64,000 nt of DNA from contig NZ_JAGETY010000005.1 of the NCBI RefSeq assembly GCF_017571525.1, positions 186,001 to 250,000 on the forward strand. Direction: 5' to 3'. Below the pieces are notes generated by a model. That model made no database searches, was not told the origin of the DNA, and saw only the letters and a list, made by a program, of their open reading frames with translations. Shown here in pieces: positions 7,324-17,000 of the stretch (its first letter is position 1; each line of letters begins with the position of its first letter). Source of the DNA: Hymenobacter sp. BT559. GTDB lineage: Bacteria; Bacteroidota; Bacteroidia; Cytophagales; Hymenobacteraceae. The position numbers and the translations under genes were made by a program.

Positions 7324-8832
7324 ATGAATGAAATTACAAACTTGGCGCGAATTGTGACATTGCGTCGGACGCGTCAGCGCTCTTTATTAGACCTAGATAC
7401 TATTCGGCCAGGCAAAGAAGAGCGTTTGCTGCAAGAGATAGTTGCTAAGCCGGAAAGCACCACTTTGCAATTGACTAAATACTTGTATGGGGCAAATACA
7501 GCGAGCAACCAAGCCGCAATGCGACAGCTGCGGGCACGCTTGCAAGATAAGCTATTAAACCACTTATTTTTCCTCGACCATTCTGACCCAAGGTTTATTG
7601 TATCGCGCCGGTACGAGGTAGAATGCCTCGACTTGGTGCACAAGGCCATAGTGCTGCACTTGGAAGGGGAGTATGTATTGAGCGAGCGCCTGTTGCGCCG
7701 GTGCATGCGCCTAGCTGCGCAGTGTGATTTTACGGCTTATGAAGAGCAGGCAGCTCATAAGCTGTTGTCCATCTATGCCGAGCAGCAGCAGCAAACTAAG
7801 TACGAGCAGCTAAACCATACTATTCTGAAGCTGCGCCAAATAATTGGGTACGAGCAGGAAGCGGAAATGCTGTTTTTTGAGGTCCAGATGGGAGCTGAGG
7901 AAACAGTAGCCAAGCGGCACAGAATTATTGCCAAGTTGCCGGCTTATTTGGCGCGGTTGGAGGAGCTATACCGATTGGCGCCCACATTTGGGATATACAA
8001 TGCCTTGTACAGAGTGCGGTTGGTTGATGCGGGGCTAGCGGGCCGCTACCAGGATATTATTCGCGAAACGGCGCAGGCAGACTCAATGCTGGCCGCAGGG
8101 GTGATAAATGCTCGGCGTTTCGACCAGCGCCTCAATAATTTCATGAATATCTACGCGCACCTGCGCGGGCGGCAGCCTCAAGAAGGCCTGAAGCTAGCCG
8201 GAGAATTTGCTGAAACTATCCACCCTACGTCCAGCAACTGGTTTTATTTTTATGAGCACTACGTGTTGCTAGCGCTACATGCTGGCGAGTATGAGCAGGC
8301 ACATCGACTGCTGCAAGTAGCCCATAAAAACCCGTCGTTTGGTAAGCTACGGCCTGCCGCGCTTGAGCGTTGGGAGCTGCTGGAAGCTTACACCGAGCTA
8401 ATGTTGCCCCTGGAGCAGGTGTCGCTGAAACGCCGCAACCAACTGGCTGTCTTTGCGGCTCTTACGGTGCCCGAGTATAGCCGCGACAAGCGGGGTTATA
8501 ACGTGGCCATCTTGGTGTTTCAGCTGGTGCACTACTTGCAGCAGCGGTTGCTGGAGCCGGTACTGGTGCGTCTTGAGCGCCTGCGCAAGTACCAGCAGCG
8601 CCACCTGCGCGAGGCGGCCACGCTGCGTAGCCGCACGTTTTTGCGGCTGCTGCTGCTGCTGCCCGAGGCCGACTTCGACCCTGCGCGGCTGGCCAAAAGG
8701 GGCCAGCCATTGCTGCGCACGCTTCAGCAGGCTGCCCTGACCGGGGATGCAGATGCGGAGGTAGAAATCATTCCTTACGAAGATTTGTGGCAGCTTGTAA
8801 TGCGGGTGTTGAGGCAGGGCACGCCCGAGTAG
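7324..8832 (+). CDS. Predicted all-helical, TPR-like protein with possible N-terminal DNA-binding segment
   Basis: 502 residues, no signal peptide, no membrane span, so cytoplasmic. I do not recognise the family. Residues about 30-85 look like a compact helical or winged-helix unit (EERLLQEIV, LTKYLYGAN, then AAMRQLRARLQDKLLNHL). Arg/Lys-rich segments within it would suit DNA binding. From about residue 95 to the end the protein is a string of amphipathic helices with regular Leu/Ala/Tyr spacing, as in TPR or similar repeat proteins. That architecture resembles RRNPP peptide receptors of Firmicutes in outline only. It is divergent from the repeat-peptide/Opp operon across a 365-base region with palindromes, and one palindrome core (7353-7359) lies in its codons 10-12. 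A peptide-sensing regulator is an inference from context. It ends one base before the converging PKD gene. Confidence 0.7.
   Translation: MNEITNLARIVTLRRTRQRSLLDLDTIRPGKEERLLQEIVAKPESTTLQLTKYLYGANTASNQAAMRQLRARLQDKLLNHLFFLDHSDPRFIVSRRYEVECLDLVHKAIVLHLEGEYVLSERLLRRCMRLAAQCDFTAYEEQAAHKLLSIYAEQQQQTKYEQLNHTILKLRQIIGYEQEAEMLFFEVQMGAEETVAKRHRIIAKLPAYLARLEELYRLAPTFGIYNALYRVRLVDAGLAGRYQDIIRETAQADSMLAAGVINARRFDQRLNNFMNIYAHLRGRQPQEGLKLAGEFAETIHPTSSNWFYFYEHYVLLALHAGEYEQAHRLLQVAHKNPSFGKLRPAALERWELLEAYTELMLPLEQVSLKRRNQLAVFAALTVPEYSRDKRGYNVAILVFQLVHYLQQRLLEPVLVRLERLRKYQQRHLREAATLRSRTFLRLLLLLPEADFDPARLAKRGQPLLRTLQQAALTGDADAEVEIIPYEDLWQLVMRVLRQGTPE
7353..7359. promoter_or_regulatory. TGTGACA core inside the start of the helical gene, site 5
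   Basis: The context ATTGTGACATTG matches sites 1 and 4 at TGTGACATTG. Its place within codons 10-12 would suit autorepression, but coding constraint could also explain it. Confidence 0.25.
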
Positions 8833-8833
8833 C

Positions 8834-9475
8834 CTAGGGCTCCACTACCACCTCCTGGCTCACGCAGTTGCTGGCCGAGCAGGCCCCGGGGCCGTAGCCG
8901 CGCAGGCTCATGCGCACGGCAAAGCGGCCGGCCTTGCGGAAGCTGTGCTCGACATGCCGGCCCTGCTGGGTGTAGCCGTCGCGAAAGTCCCATACTACCA
9001 CCACCGACTGGCACTCGGGCAGCACCGAGTCCAGGGCATCGAACACCACGGGCTGCCCTACGCGCGCCTTCAACGTAGGGCCCACGCTGAAGTTGAGCAC
9101 CGGCTTGCGGGTTAGGTCCACGTCGAAGGTGCGCTCGGCGCGGCGCACCTCGCTGGTGGCTGGCACCGCCACATCGAGCGTCACAGTGTAGTGAGCGCGC
9201 ACTTTGTAGCAGTGGGTAATGGTGAGGCCCGTGAGGGTGGTGCCGTCGCCCATGTTCCAGCGGTATTCGAGAGGGCCGGCACCGGGGTCTACCGAGCGGC
9301 TGGCATCAAAATCGACGCACAGCTCGGCGGGCTGCACCGGCCCGCAGTCGATAACCCCGCTAGGGTCGTTAGCCGCGGTTTGGGCGTGAGCCGCGGTGGG
9401 TAGAGCTAGCGCCACGGCCACAGCTAGGGCACTTGGCAGCCAAGCCGCAGGCAAGAGGGCAGGAAAAAAGCGCAC
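8834..9475 (-). CDS. Secreted protein with two PKD domains
   Basis: 213 residues from a GTG start. Long signal peptide (hydrophobic run LPSALAVAVALALPTAAHAQ). Two PKD folds follow: VDPGAGPLEYRWNMGDGTT and VVVVWDFRDGYTQQGRHVEHSF, each with the W-x-F/M-G/R-D-G core of the family. PKD domains are beta-sandwiches found in surface and secreted proteins and have no catalytic role. It has four or more Cys that could form disulfides. It lies 51 bases downstream of the LytTR regulator on the same strand, so it may be co-transcribed with the kinase-regulator pair. Its end meets the converging helical gene with one base between them. Confidence 0.75.
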   Translation of the reverse strand: MRFFPALLPAAWLPSALAVAVALALPTAAHAQTAANDPSGVIDCGPVQPAELCVDFDASRSVDPGAGPLEYRWNMGDGTTLTGLTITHCYKVRAHYTVTLDVAVPATSEVRRAERTFDVDLTRKPVLNFSVGPTLKARVGQPVVFDALDSVLPECQSVVVVWDFRDGYTQQGRHVEHSFRKAGRFAVRMSLRGYGPGACSASNCVSQEVVVEP

Positions 9476-9526
9476 CAGGTAAAGCAGGTTAGGGTGGTGA
9501 TAGAGAAACGAGCGCCCCTGCGCGGC

Positions 9527-10282
9527 CTACAGCTTGTTAAGGCGCTGCAGCAGGCCGCGCAGGTAGGTCTGCCCAATCGGAATGTACTTGTCCTTTATCA
9601 GCAGAGAATTGTCTTCCAAAGCCTGCATGTAGTCTAAGTTGATAATAAAGGAGCGGTGCACCCGCACGAAGCGCTGCGGAGGAAATTTTTCTTCTATAGC
9701 CCGCATCGTGCTGTACACGATGAGCTTGCTACGGCTCGTGACGAGGTGCACATAGTCGCCTAAGGCTTCTACGTAAAGCACATCGGCAAAATCGACCCGC
9801 ACGAGCTTGTTGTCGACCTTCACAAAGGTAAATTCCGTGTTACCGGTGGGTAGCTGGTCGGCTTCGGAGAGGGCCGCTCGCTGGCTGGTAATCGTTTCGA
9901 GCACTTTCTGGGCAGCTTGCAAAAAGCGCGGGTACGAAAGCGGCTTGAGCAGATAATCGGCCACCGCAAACTCAAAGGCCTGCACGGCATACGACTGGCT
10001 GCTGGTAATGAGCACCACTTGCGGCGGGTCGGGCAGGGTGCGCAGCAGGTCAAGGCCCGACATCAGAGGCATTTCGACGTCAAGAAACAGGACATCGAAG
10101 GCCTGAGTACGCAGCAATTCGGTCGCCTCGATGGCGCTGCTGCAAGCCGCCGACGCCTCCAAAAAGGGCGTGTTGCCGATGCACGTGCGCACTATCTGCA
10201 CCGACATGGGGTCGTCATCGACCACTAGGCAGCGTAGAGGAGTAGTACTAGTACTAATTGGCTCAGTGGTAGAAAAGGGCAT
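9527..10282 (-). CDS. LytTR-family response regulator
   Basis: 251 residues. Receiver domain at about 15-135: acidic cluster VVDDDP, phosphoacceptor Asp68 in FLDVEMP, the TSS motif and the conserved Lys in YLLKPLSYP. A LytTR DNA-binding domain occupies about 150-250 (FVKVDNKLVRVDFADVLYVEA, then FVRVHRSFIINLDYMQ). Such proteins (LytR/AgrA/AlgR class) bind direct repeats upstream of target promoters. It is transcribed after the hybrid kinase gene with a 124-base gap and its own TAnnTTTG box. That is the classical pairing with a propeller kinase in Bacteroidota. Confidence 0.93.
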   Translation of the reverse strand: MPFSTTEPISTSTTPLRCLVVDDDPMSVQIVRTCIGNTPFLEASAACSSAIEATELLRTQAFDVLFLDVEMPLMSGLDLLRTLPDPPQVVLITSSQSYAVQAFEFAVADYLLKPLSYPRFLQAAQKVLETITSQRAALSEADQLPTGNTEFTFVKVDNKLVRVDFADVLYVEALGDYVHLVTSRSKLIVYSTMRAIEEKFPPQRFVRVHRSFIINLDYMQALEDNSLLIKDKYIPIGQTYLRGLLQRLNKL

Positions 10283-10316
10283 AGCGCAACGTTAAAATTC
10301 AACTTGTTAAGTGAAA

Positions 10317-10324
10317 CAAAAGTA
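10317..10324 (-). promoter_or_regulatory. -7 box (TACTTTTG) for the LytTR regulator
   Basis: Minus-strand exact TAnnTTTG match ending 34 bases before the ATG at 10282. It suggests the regulator can be expressed apart from the kinase gene. Confidence 0.5.
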
Positions 10325-10406
10325 ACGATTGCCAGGGAATAGCTTGAGTATCGCTCGGCGCTATAAGTTCTGCAAGCGCGCCGGCTTGGGCTGCCGTAAT
10401 TTGCCA

Positions 10407-13400
10407 TCAGGCGCGGGCCTGCAAGTGCGGGTAAAGCTGGCCTAGCTGCTGCTGCACGGTTTCGAGCAGCGGCTGGCAATAGGGGCAGTCGGGTAAGCGC
10501 GCGCTGCGCTCTAATTCATCGAGCTGGGCGTGCAGGCCCGGCACACCAAAATACGCCACTTGCCCTTTCAGCTTGTGAGCAGTGGCCGCCACGATGGCCA
10601 GGTCGTGCGGGTAAGCCGCCGCGAGCACTTGCTCCAGTGCCGGTGCCTCCTGCAAAAAGGTGTTCACAATCTGGCCGATAAACTGCTCATTGCCACCCGA
10701 TAGCTCTTCGAGCTGCTGCCAGCTAGGGTGCAGCGTGGGCGGTGTGCTGGCCGGGGGGCGCGGGGCCGTGGGGGCGCTGCCCGCGGCGGCCCCGGTAGGC
10801 AGGCGGCCGGTGAAGTGGGCTAGCCGGGCGTAGAGTGCGGCCGGCTCGAAAGGCTTGGCCAGAATGTCGTTCATGCCGGCGGCCAGGGCCAGGCTGCGGT
10901 CTTCGGGCAGCACCGAGGCCGTGAGGCCGATAATGGGCAGGCTAGCGGCATCGGGGTAGTACTGGCGCAGGGCACGGGCCGCGGCGTAACCGTCGAGCTC
11001 GGGCATCTGAATGTCCATAAATACGGCATCGAAAGGCTCGGCGGCCGTGCGCACGCGCTCCACGGCCAGGCGGCCATTCTCGGCAATGACTACCTGCACA
11101 TTCCAGTTTTCCAGCGTCTTGCGGGCCACTAGCTGGTTGAGCTGATTGTCTTCGGCCACGAGCACGCGCAGGGCCGGCTCGAACGGGGGCAGCGGGCCGC
11201 CCACGGTGCCCGGCCGAGCCTGGCTAGCCTCGGCCACGGCATAAGTGAGCTCAAAATAAAACTGCGACCCTACGCCCTCCTGGCTGCTGACGCCGAGCTG
11301 GCCGCCGTGCAGCTGCACGAGGTTGCGGGCGATGCTCAGGCCCAGGCCGGTGCCGCCAAACTCGCGGGTGGTGCTGGTATTGGCCTGCGAGAAGTCTTCG
11401 AAAATGGTGGCCAGCTTATCGGTCGGAATACCAATGCCCGTGTCTTGCACCGCAAAGCGCAGGGCCACGTGGCCGGGCGTGGCGGCCGGGCCGGGGGCTA
11501 GCCCCACGCGCACCGTCACGCCGCCCTGGCGCGTGAATTTGAGGGCGTTGCTGACGAGGTTTACCAGCACTTGCTGCAAGCGCACGGGGTCGCCCACCAC
11601 GGCCTCGGGCACGGTTTCGGCCACTTCTACGCGCAGGTTCAGGCCCTTGCTATCGGCGGCGTAGCGGAAGAGGGTGCTAAGCCCGCGCACGGCCTCGGGC
11701 AGGCGGAAGGGCACTTGCTCCAACGTAAGCTTGCCGGCTTCCATCTTCGACGAGTCGAGGATGTCGTTGAGAATCACCAACAAGTTTTGCGACGAGGAGC
11801 CAATGGCCGTCAGGTATTCGCTTTGCTCGGAAGTGGTGGGGGTTTGCTGCAGCAGGTTGGTGAGGCCGATAACCGCATTCATCGGGGTGCGGATTTCGTG
11901 GCTCATGTTGGCCAAAAACTGCGCCTTGGCCCGGCGCGAGGCCTCGGCTGCGTCGCGCGCCACGAGCAGCTCAGCGTTAATGTGCTCGATGTCGCGGTTC
12001 TTTTGGAGCAGCTCGCTGGTGCGCTCACGCACGGTATTCTCAAGCTGCAACTTCTGGCGCCGCAGCACACCTTCGCGGGTGCGCACCACCGCCACTAGCA
12101 GCGCCGCCAGGGTTAATAATTCCAAGGCTAAGGCTAGCGGTGTGCGCCACCACGGCGTGGCAATGCTGAAGGAGCGCGCGGCTACCGGGCTCCACGGCGC
12201 CCCCGGCGCGGCGCGGCGCACCTGGGCTTCGAGCACGTAGTGGCCCGCACCCAGGCCGGCAAACTGCGCCTCGCCCACGGGGCTAGGGTGGCTCCAATAG
12301 TCGGCCAGCCCGCGCAGGCGGTGGCGATACTGCAAGCCCGCCACGCCGCCCGGCCCCAGGCTGATGCCCTGAAACGTGAAGCTGACGCGGTGCCGGCCGG
12401 CCGGTAGCTCGCCCAGCGCGCCGGCTCGGTGCTCGCCATCGACCTCCGCGCCCGTAAGCACGAGGGTGGGCGCCGGCGCCTGGCCGGGCCGCAAGCGGGC
12501 TAGCGCGGCTAGGTCGAGGCGCAGCCGCCCGCTGCGCGTAGCCACCCACGCCACGCCTGGGGCCAGGGCTACGGCCGGCAGGGTGCCGCGCGCCAGCAGG
12601 TCGTCGGCCGACGTAAGCGGCGTGGCGACGCGATGGGCATCGAGCAGGCTCAGGCTTTGGGGCTGCACCAGTAGCAGCGTGCCGGCCAGGGGTGCGGGCA
12701 GCGGCAGCAGAGCTGCGCTGATATCGTCGGGCAGGGCACCCGTGGCCTTGCTCAGGTGCTGCCAGCGGCCGCCGGCTGGCCGGAAGTACAGGCCCTGGCC
12801 CTCCGTACCGACCCAGATAGTACCAGCGGCATCTTCGGCCAGGGCGCTGGCATCGAGGCCGGCGGCGGTGAGCTTAAGGTAGCTGAAGCGGCGCTGGCCA
12901 GGCTCCCAGAGGGCTAGCCCCGTATTGTGCGCCCCCACCCACACACAGCCGGTATGGTCGGCCAGCAGGACCGTAATGCTGTTGTGCAGCAGGCCATTGG
13001 CCGTGGTGAAATGCTGCGCCACGGGGGGCAGGTTGGGAGCCGTTTTAGGGGGTAGCAGGTACACGCCATCGGCGGCCGTGCCCACCCACAGGCCCGAAGT
13101 GGGCGAATAAGCCAGGGCCGTCACGGCCGAGCCCAGGTGCGTCGGCAGGCCTGCTAACGGCCGGGCGGGCTGACCCGGTGCGGCCACCGCCCACACTCCG
13201 GCGGGCGTAGCCACCCAAAAGCCTCCGCCTTGGCTGACTGGTCGCGGTATTCGGGCCAGCTCATTTTCAGTATTTAGCGGCCCGCTCGCCTTGGGCCATA
13301 AGCTCAGGTAGCGGTCGGCGTGCAGCCACAGACCCTGGCCGGCGGTGCCCAGCCAAGCGTGGCCTTCGCGGTCTTCGAGCAGGCAGGTGGGCACTACATC

Positions 13401-13886
13401 GGCGGGCAGCGCCAGGTGATAGCGGCGCAGGTAGGCCCCGAGGCGAGCTGTATCGGGCTGGGGGGCACCCGGGCGCCCGGCGGGCGGGCCGCCGCGCTCG
13501 CTAGCCGGAGCCGGCCGGAAAGACTGCGCAGCGGCGGGGCGCACCGAGCGGCCGCCCTGGGCGTGGATAACCCACAGCGCGCCGCTGGCGTGGTCTTGCC
13601 AAAGGCCGGTGACGAAGTTATCGGCCAGGCCATCGTGGGTGGTGAAAGTCACAAAGCGGCTGCCATCGTAGCGCACCAGGCCCTCGGCGGTGCCGAGCCA
13701 GAGGTAGCCCTGGCGGTCTTGCAGCAGGCAATAGACGAACGGCTGGGCTAGCCCCTCGGCCGGCCCAAACTGCCGCACAAAGGCCTGCGGATGCGGCGCG
13801 GCCTGCCCCAGCCTGACGAGCAACAACAGGCCTAGCAGCAGCAGCCAGCCCCAGCGGCGCGGCCCGGATAATAAAGATGAAAACAC
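10407..13886 (-). CDS. One-piece hybrid two-component sensor: beta-propeller, Y_Y_Y, kinase, receiver and HPt
   Basis: 1159 residues. Signal peptide or signal anchor at 1-29. Periplasmic propeller repeats at about 30-470, with YLWLGTAEGLVRYDG, HAWLGTAGQGLWLH and IWVGTEGQGLYF-type Reg_prop motifs. A Y_Y_Y-like domain follows at about 475-575, then a transmembrane helix at about 583-602. The HisKA domain carries phosphoacceptor His663 (NMSHEIRTPMN). The ATPase domain has QVLVNLVSNALKF, DTGIGI at 815-820 and GGTGLGLS at 844-851. The receiver has Asp958 (FMDIQMPE), and the HPt domain has His1104 (ATAHKLKG). All catalytic residues are present, so it could run a full phosphorelay to the LytTR regulator. 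Propeller hybrids in gut Bacteroidetes sense oligosaccharides. Here the ligand is unknown and no polysaccharide genes adjoin. Confidence 0.92.
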   Translation of the reverse strand: MFSSLLSGPRRWGWLLLLGLLLLVRLGQAAPHPQAFVRQFGPAEGLAQPFVYCLLQDRQGYLWLGTAEGLVRYDGSRFVTFTTHDGLADNFVTGLWQDHASGALWVIHAQGGRSVRPAAAQSFRPAPASERGGPPAGRPGAPQPDTARLGAYLRRYHLALPADVVPTCLLEDREGHAWLGTAGQGLWLHADRYLSLWPKASGPLNTENELARIPRPVSQGGGFWVATPAGVWAVAAPGQPARPLAGLPTHLGSAVTALAYSPTSGLWVGTAADGVYLLPPKTAPNLPPVAQHFTTANGLLHNSITVLLADHTGCVWVGAHNTGLALWEPGQRRFSYLKLTAAGLDASALAEDAAGTIWVGTEGQGLYFRPAGGRWQHLSKATGALPDDISAALLPLPAPLAGTLLLVQPQSLSLLDAHRVATPLTSADDLLARGTLPAVALAPGVAWVATRSGRLRLDLAALARLRPGQAPAPTLVLTGAEVDGEHRAGALGELPAGRHRVSFTFQGISLGPGGVAGLQYRHRLRGLADYWSHPSPVGEAQFAGLGAGHYVLEAQVRRAAPGAPWSPVAARSFSIATPWWRTPLALALELLTLAALLVAVVRTREGVLRRQKLQLENTVRERTSELLQKNRDIEHINAELLVARDAAEASRRAKAQFLANMSHEIRTPMNAVIGLTNLLQQTPTTSEQSEYLTAIGSSSQNLLVILNDILDSSKMEAGKLTLEQVPFRLPEAVRGLSTLFRYAADSKGLNLRVEVAETVPEAVVGDPVRLQQVLVNLVSNALKFTRQGGVTVRVGLAPGPAATPGHVALRFAVQDTGIGIPTDKLATIFEDFSQANTSTTREFGGTGLGLSIARNLVQLHGGQLGVSSQEGVGSQFYFELTYAVAEASQARPGTVGGPLPPFEPALRVLVAEDNQLNQLVARKTLENWNVQVVIAENGRLAVERVRTAAEPFDAVFMDIQMPELDGYAAARALRQYYPDAASLPIIGLTASVLPEDRSLALAAGMNDILAKPFEPAALYARLAHFTGRLPTGAAAGSAPTAPRPPASTPPTLHPSWQQLEELSGGNEQFIGQIVNTFLQEAPALEQVLAAAYPHDLAIVAATAHKLKGQVAYFGVPGLHAQLDELERSARLPDCPYCQPLLETVQQQLGQLYPHLQARA

Positions 13887-14099
13887 GTAAAAAAAGAAGC
13901 AGCAATTGAGTCAACTCCAACCCAGCCCGCAAGTTAGCGGCGGGCCATAGCTACTGGGGGCAAGTTTGGCTGACCAGGGCCCGCGCCTCGGTAAACACCC
14001 GCCAATAGCCTGCGAACAATTGCCACATTGCCCAAGTACCACGCAAAAGGCCGGGCCCCCATCGCCCAGCCCGTTGACTACCTAGGCGTTCAACTAATC

Positions 14100-17000
14100 T
14101 TACTCAAACACGATGCGCCGGGCCGCCGGGGTGCCGCCGGCCGGGGCATACAGCAGGCTGTAGAGCCCCGGTGCCAGGCCCAGCTGCAGGGTGCGCTCTA
14201 GGGCTAGCCCGCTTTGCTGCACCTGCTCCTGCCACACCACGCGACCCAGGTTATCGACCAAGCGCAGGCTCACGGTGCCCGTGAAGGCAGGTAGCCGCAC
14301 GTGCAGGCTAGTGCCAGCCGGGGTGGGGTTGGGCCAGGCTTCGAGGCCCACTATGCTGGCGGCCGTGGTGAGGGCTAGCAGGTTGCCGCCCACCTGCACG
14401 TTGTCGATATACAGCGAGTTGCCATAGTTATTAACCCCCACAAAGCGCAGTACCACGCTGCGCCCGATGTAGGGCGAGAGGTCAATGCGCTCCTGCCGCC
14501 AGTCGGCGGCTGATTTTGGAATAAATAAGTAGTCGCGCGTAGCTGCGGTGGGCAGCGTGGCCTGGCCCTTGGCGTAGGGGCGGCCTAGCACGGCGCCGGT
14601 GCAGGCATCCGCTACTTGCACCAGCAGCGAATCGGCCGAAACGGTGCCGGTTTTGCTATCGATAGCCGTAGCGTAGGCTACGTCGAAGAGCAGGGTAGGC
14701 AGCGAAACACTCGTCAGGTTGAGGGATGGCGTATATACGGCGTCGCGCTCGCCTATCTTGGGGTCGAAGGCAAACGGCGCGCGCAGCACGTGGCTGCGTA
14801 CACCCTGGCGGTTAATAGTGGTATCGCGCACGGCCCAGGCAAATTTGCCATCGGGGTTCACCAGGGTCCAGCCCGCCGGCAGGGCTAGCGAGGCGTCGAA
14901 ATTCTCCGCGAAGGGAATGGTCCGGCCCGTCGTCACTTCCACGGGCAGGGAGTAAGCGTTGCTGCCATAGGCATTGCTGACCACCAGCGTGGCGGTGTAA
15001 GTGCCGGCCGTGGCGTAGGTCACATTGCCGGGGCTAGCCGCCGTCGAGCTGCTGGGCGAGCCGCCCGGAAAACTCCAGGCGTAGCTGGCCGGGCAGTAGC
15101 TGGCCGTGCTGCTGAACGACACCACGCCGCCCGGGCACACGCTGGCGCGGCTGGCCACGGGCGTAGCAAGCGGGGCCCGGCCATACACAAACACCACCCC
15201 CGTATCGGTGCGGGCGGACGTGCCGTTGGCGTTGCTTACGCTCAGCGTCACGCCATAATGCCCGGGTGTATTGTACACCACCGTGGGGTTGCGTAGGGTA
15301 GAAGTGGCCGGCGTGCCCCCGGGGAAGGTCCAGCTCCAGGCCGTGGGCCGCAGGGCCGAGGTATCGGCAAAAGCTACCGTGAGGCCGGGGCAGCCCACGG
15401 TGGGCGTGGCTGTGTAAAGCGGAATGGGTGCCGCCACGGTGCTCGTCACGGCAATGTCGTCGAAGAGGCGCCCGCGCTGGCTGGCCACCGAGACCGAATT
15501 GAGCTGGGTGCCGCTGTACTGCTGAAAGCGCAGGCGCACATCGTTGCCCAGCGTGAGGCCATTGGTAGCGGCAAACTGCGTCAGGCTCACCGTCTTGGTT
15601 TGGTAAGTGGTAGTGGCGTTGGTGCCCGTCAGGTCTACAAGGCGGTACCAGCTAGTGCCGCCATCCACGCTCAGGGCCACGCCGTCGGTGTTGCTGCGGG
15701 TGGTGAATTGCGTCGGCATGGCCTCGTCGGTTTCACTGGCCAGCTTGCGCTCGCGGAAGGTGAGCTGCAGGCTAGCCCCGGCTGTGCCGGTGAGGTGCCA
15801 CGTCACCTCATTCAGGCTAACACTAGCCGAGGAGCCGGTGAAGGGGGCATCGAGTACCAAGTGATAGCGGCCCGACGCCGGCCCTAGCGTAGTGCGCACC
15901 TGCACGCGGCCGGCCCCGGTGCTGTTTACGAGCCAGCTCGGGGGCAGCGCACCTTTCTCCAGGTCTTGCACAGCGGGCGGCGCCTGGGCCACCACCGGCC
16001 CATAAATGGCCGTGAAGGCGTCAATTAGTCCCGCACCAGTATAGGGGTCGGTGGCCGAGCTGCCAAGGAGCCGCGCCGCGCCCACCAGCCGGCTATACAC
16101 CTGGGCGGGCGTGAGGCCGGGCACCGCCTCGCGCAGCAGCGCGGCCACGGCCGCCGCGTGCGGCGCCGCCGCCGAGGTGCCGTAAAAGTTGGGGTAGCCG
16201 TTGCGGTCGGTATCCTGAGTGCCGAAAAAGCTGGTGTCAGTGCCGTCAATCGAAGCAATATCAGGCTTTTGGCGGTATTCTACGGCTGCTAGGGCCGTGC
16301 CCGTGGGGCTGAATAGAAAAGGCAGCGCGCCACCTTTTGAAGTGAAGTACTCGGCCGTGCGCTGGTTGGTGTAGGCCACGGCGCCCACGGCCTGAGCGCT
16401 GGCCGCGGCCGCGTGGCCCACAAGGGTGGGGCTGCTTGTTTCCCACTCGCTAGGGCCCGCGCCGGCGGTGCCGTTGTTCACATACTTCAAACGGGCTGGG
16501 TCGGCGGTTCCGGCCCGGCGCACAATCACAAAGTCGAAGGTCGTGGTGCCGCTGGTGGTAGCGTCGTTAGTGTAATCCAGCATTTCAAGTGGTGTCTGCG
16601 ACTTGATATTATTGTCATCAGAGCGGGCCACGGTGTCGGCTGCCACGCCGTTTTTCACGGCTATCAGGTACATGTCGAGGTCGGTTTTTACGCCGCTAGC
16701 CGTGTAGTAGGGGTCCGACCATTCGAGGGTCGGAAAAAACTCCTGACTGTTAGTCAGGGTAATGCGCTGGGTGACATCAGTAGTGGCGCCCGACACGTCG
16801 AAGTTTAGCCGTGCCGCTGCCCTGGTGCCGAGGGTGGCCTGCACAAACTGCGGGGCATTGTTCTCGTAGCTCTGGTCGGCCTCATTGCCGGCCGCTGAGA
16901 AATAAGCCACGCCGCGTTGTGCCACTACCTGGTTGATAGCCTGCGCGATAACGCCATCCTGGTAAAACGGCTCGCCAAAATACGCAATGTCATCTACCAG

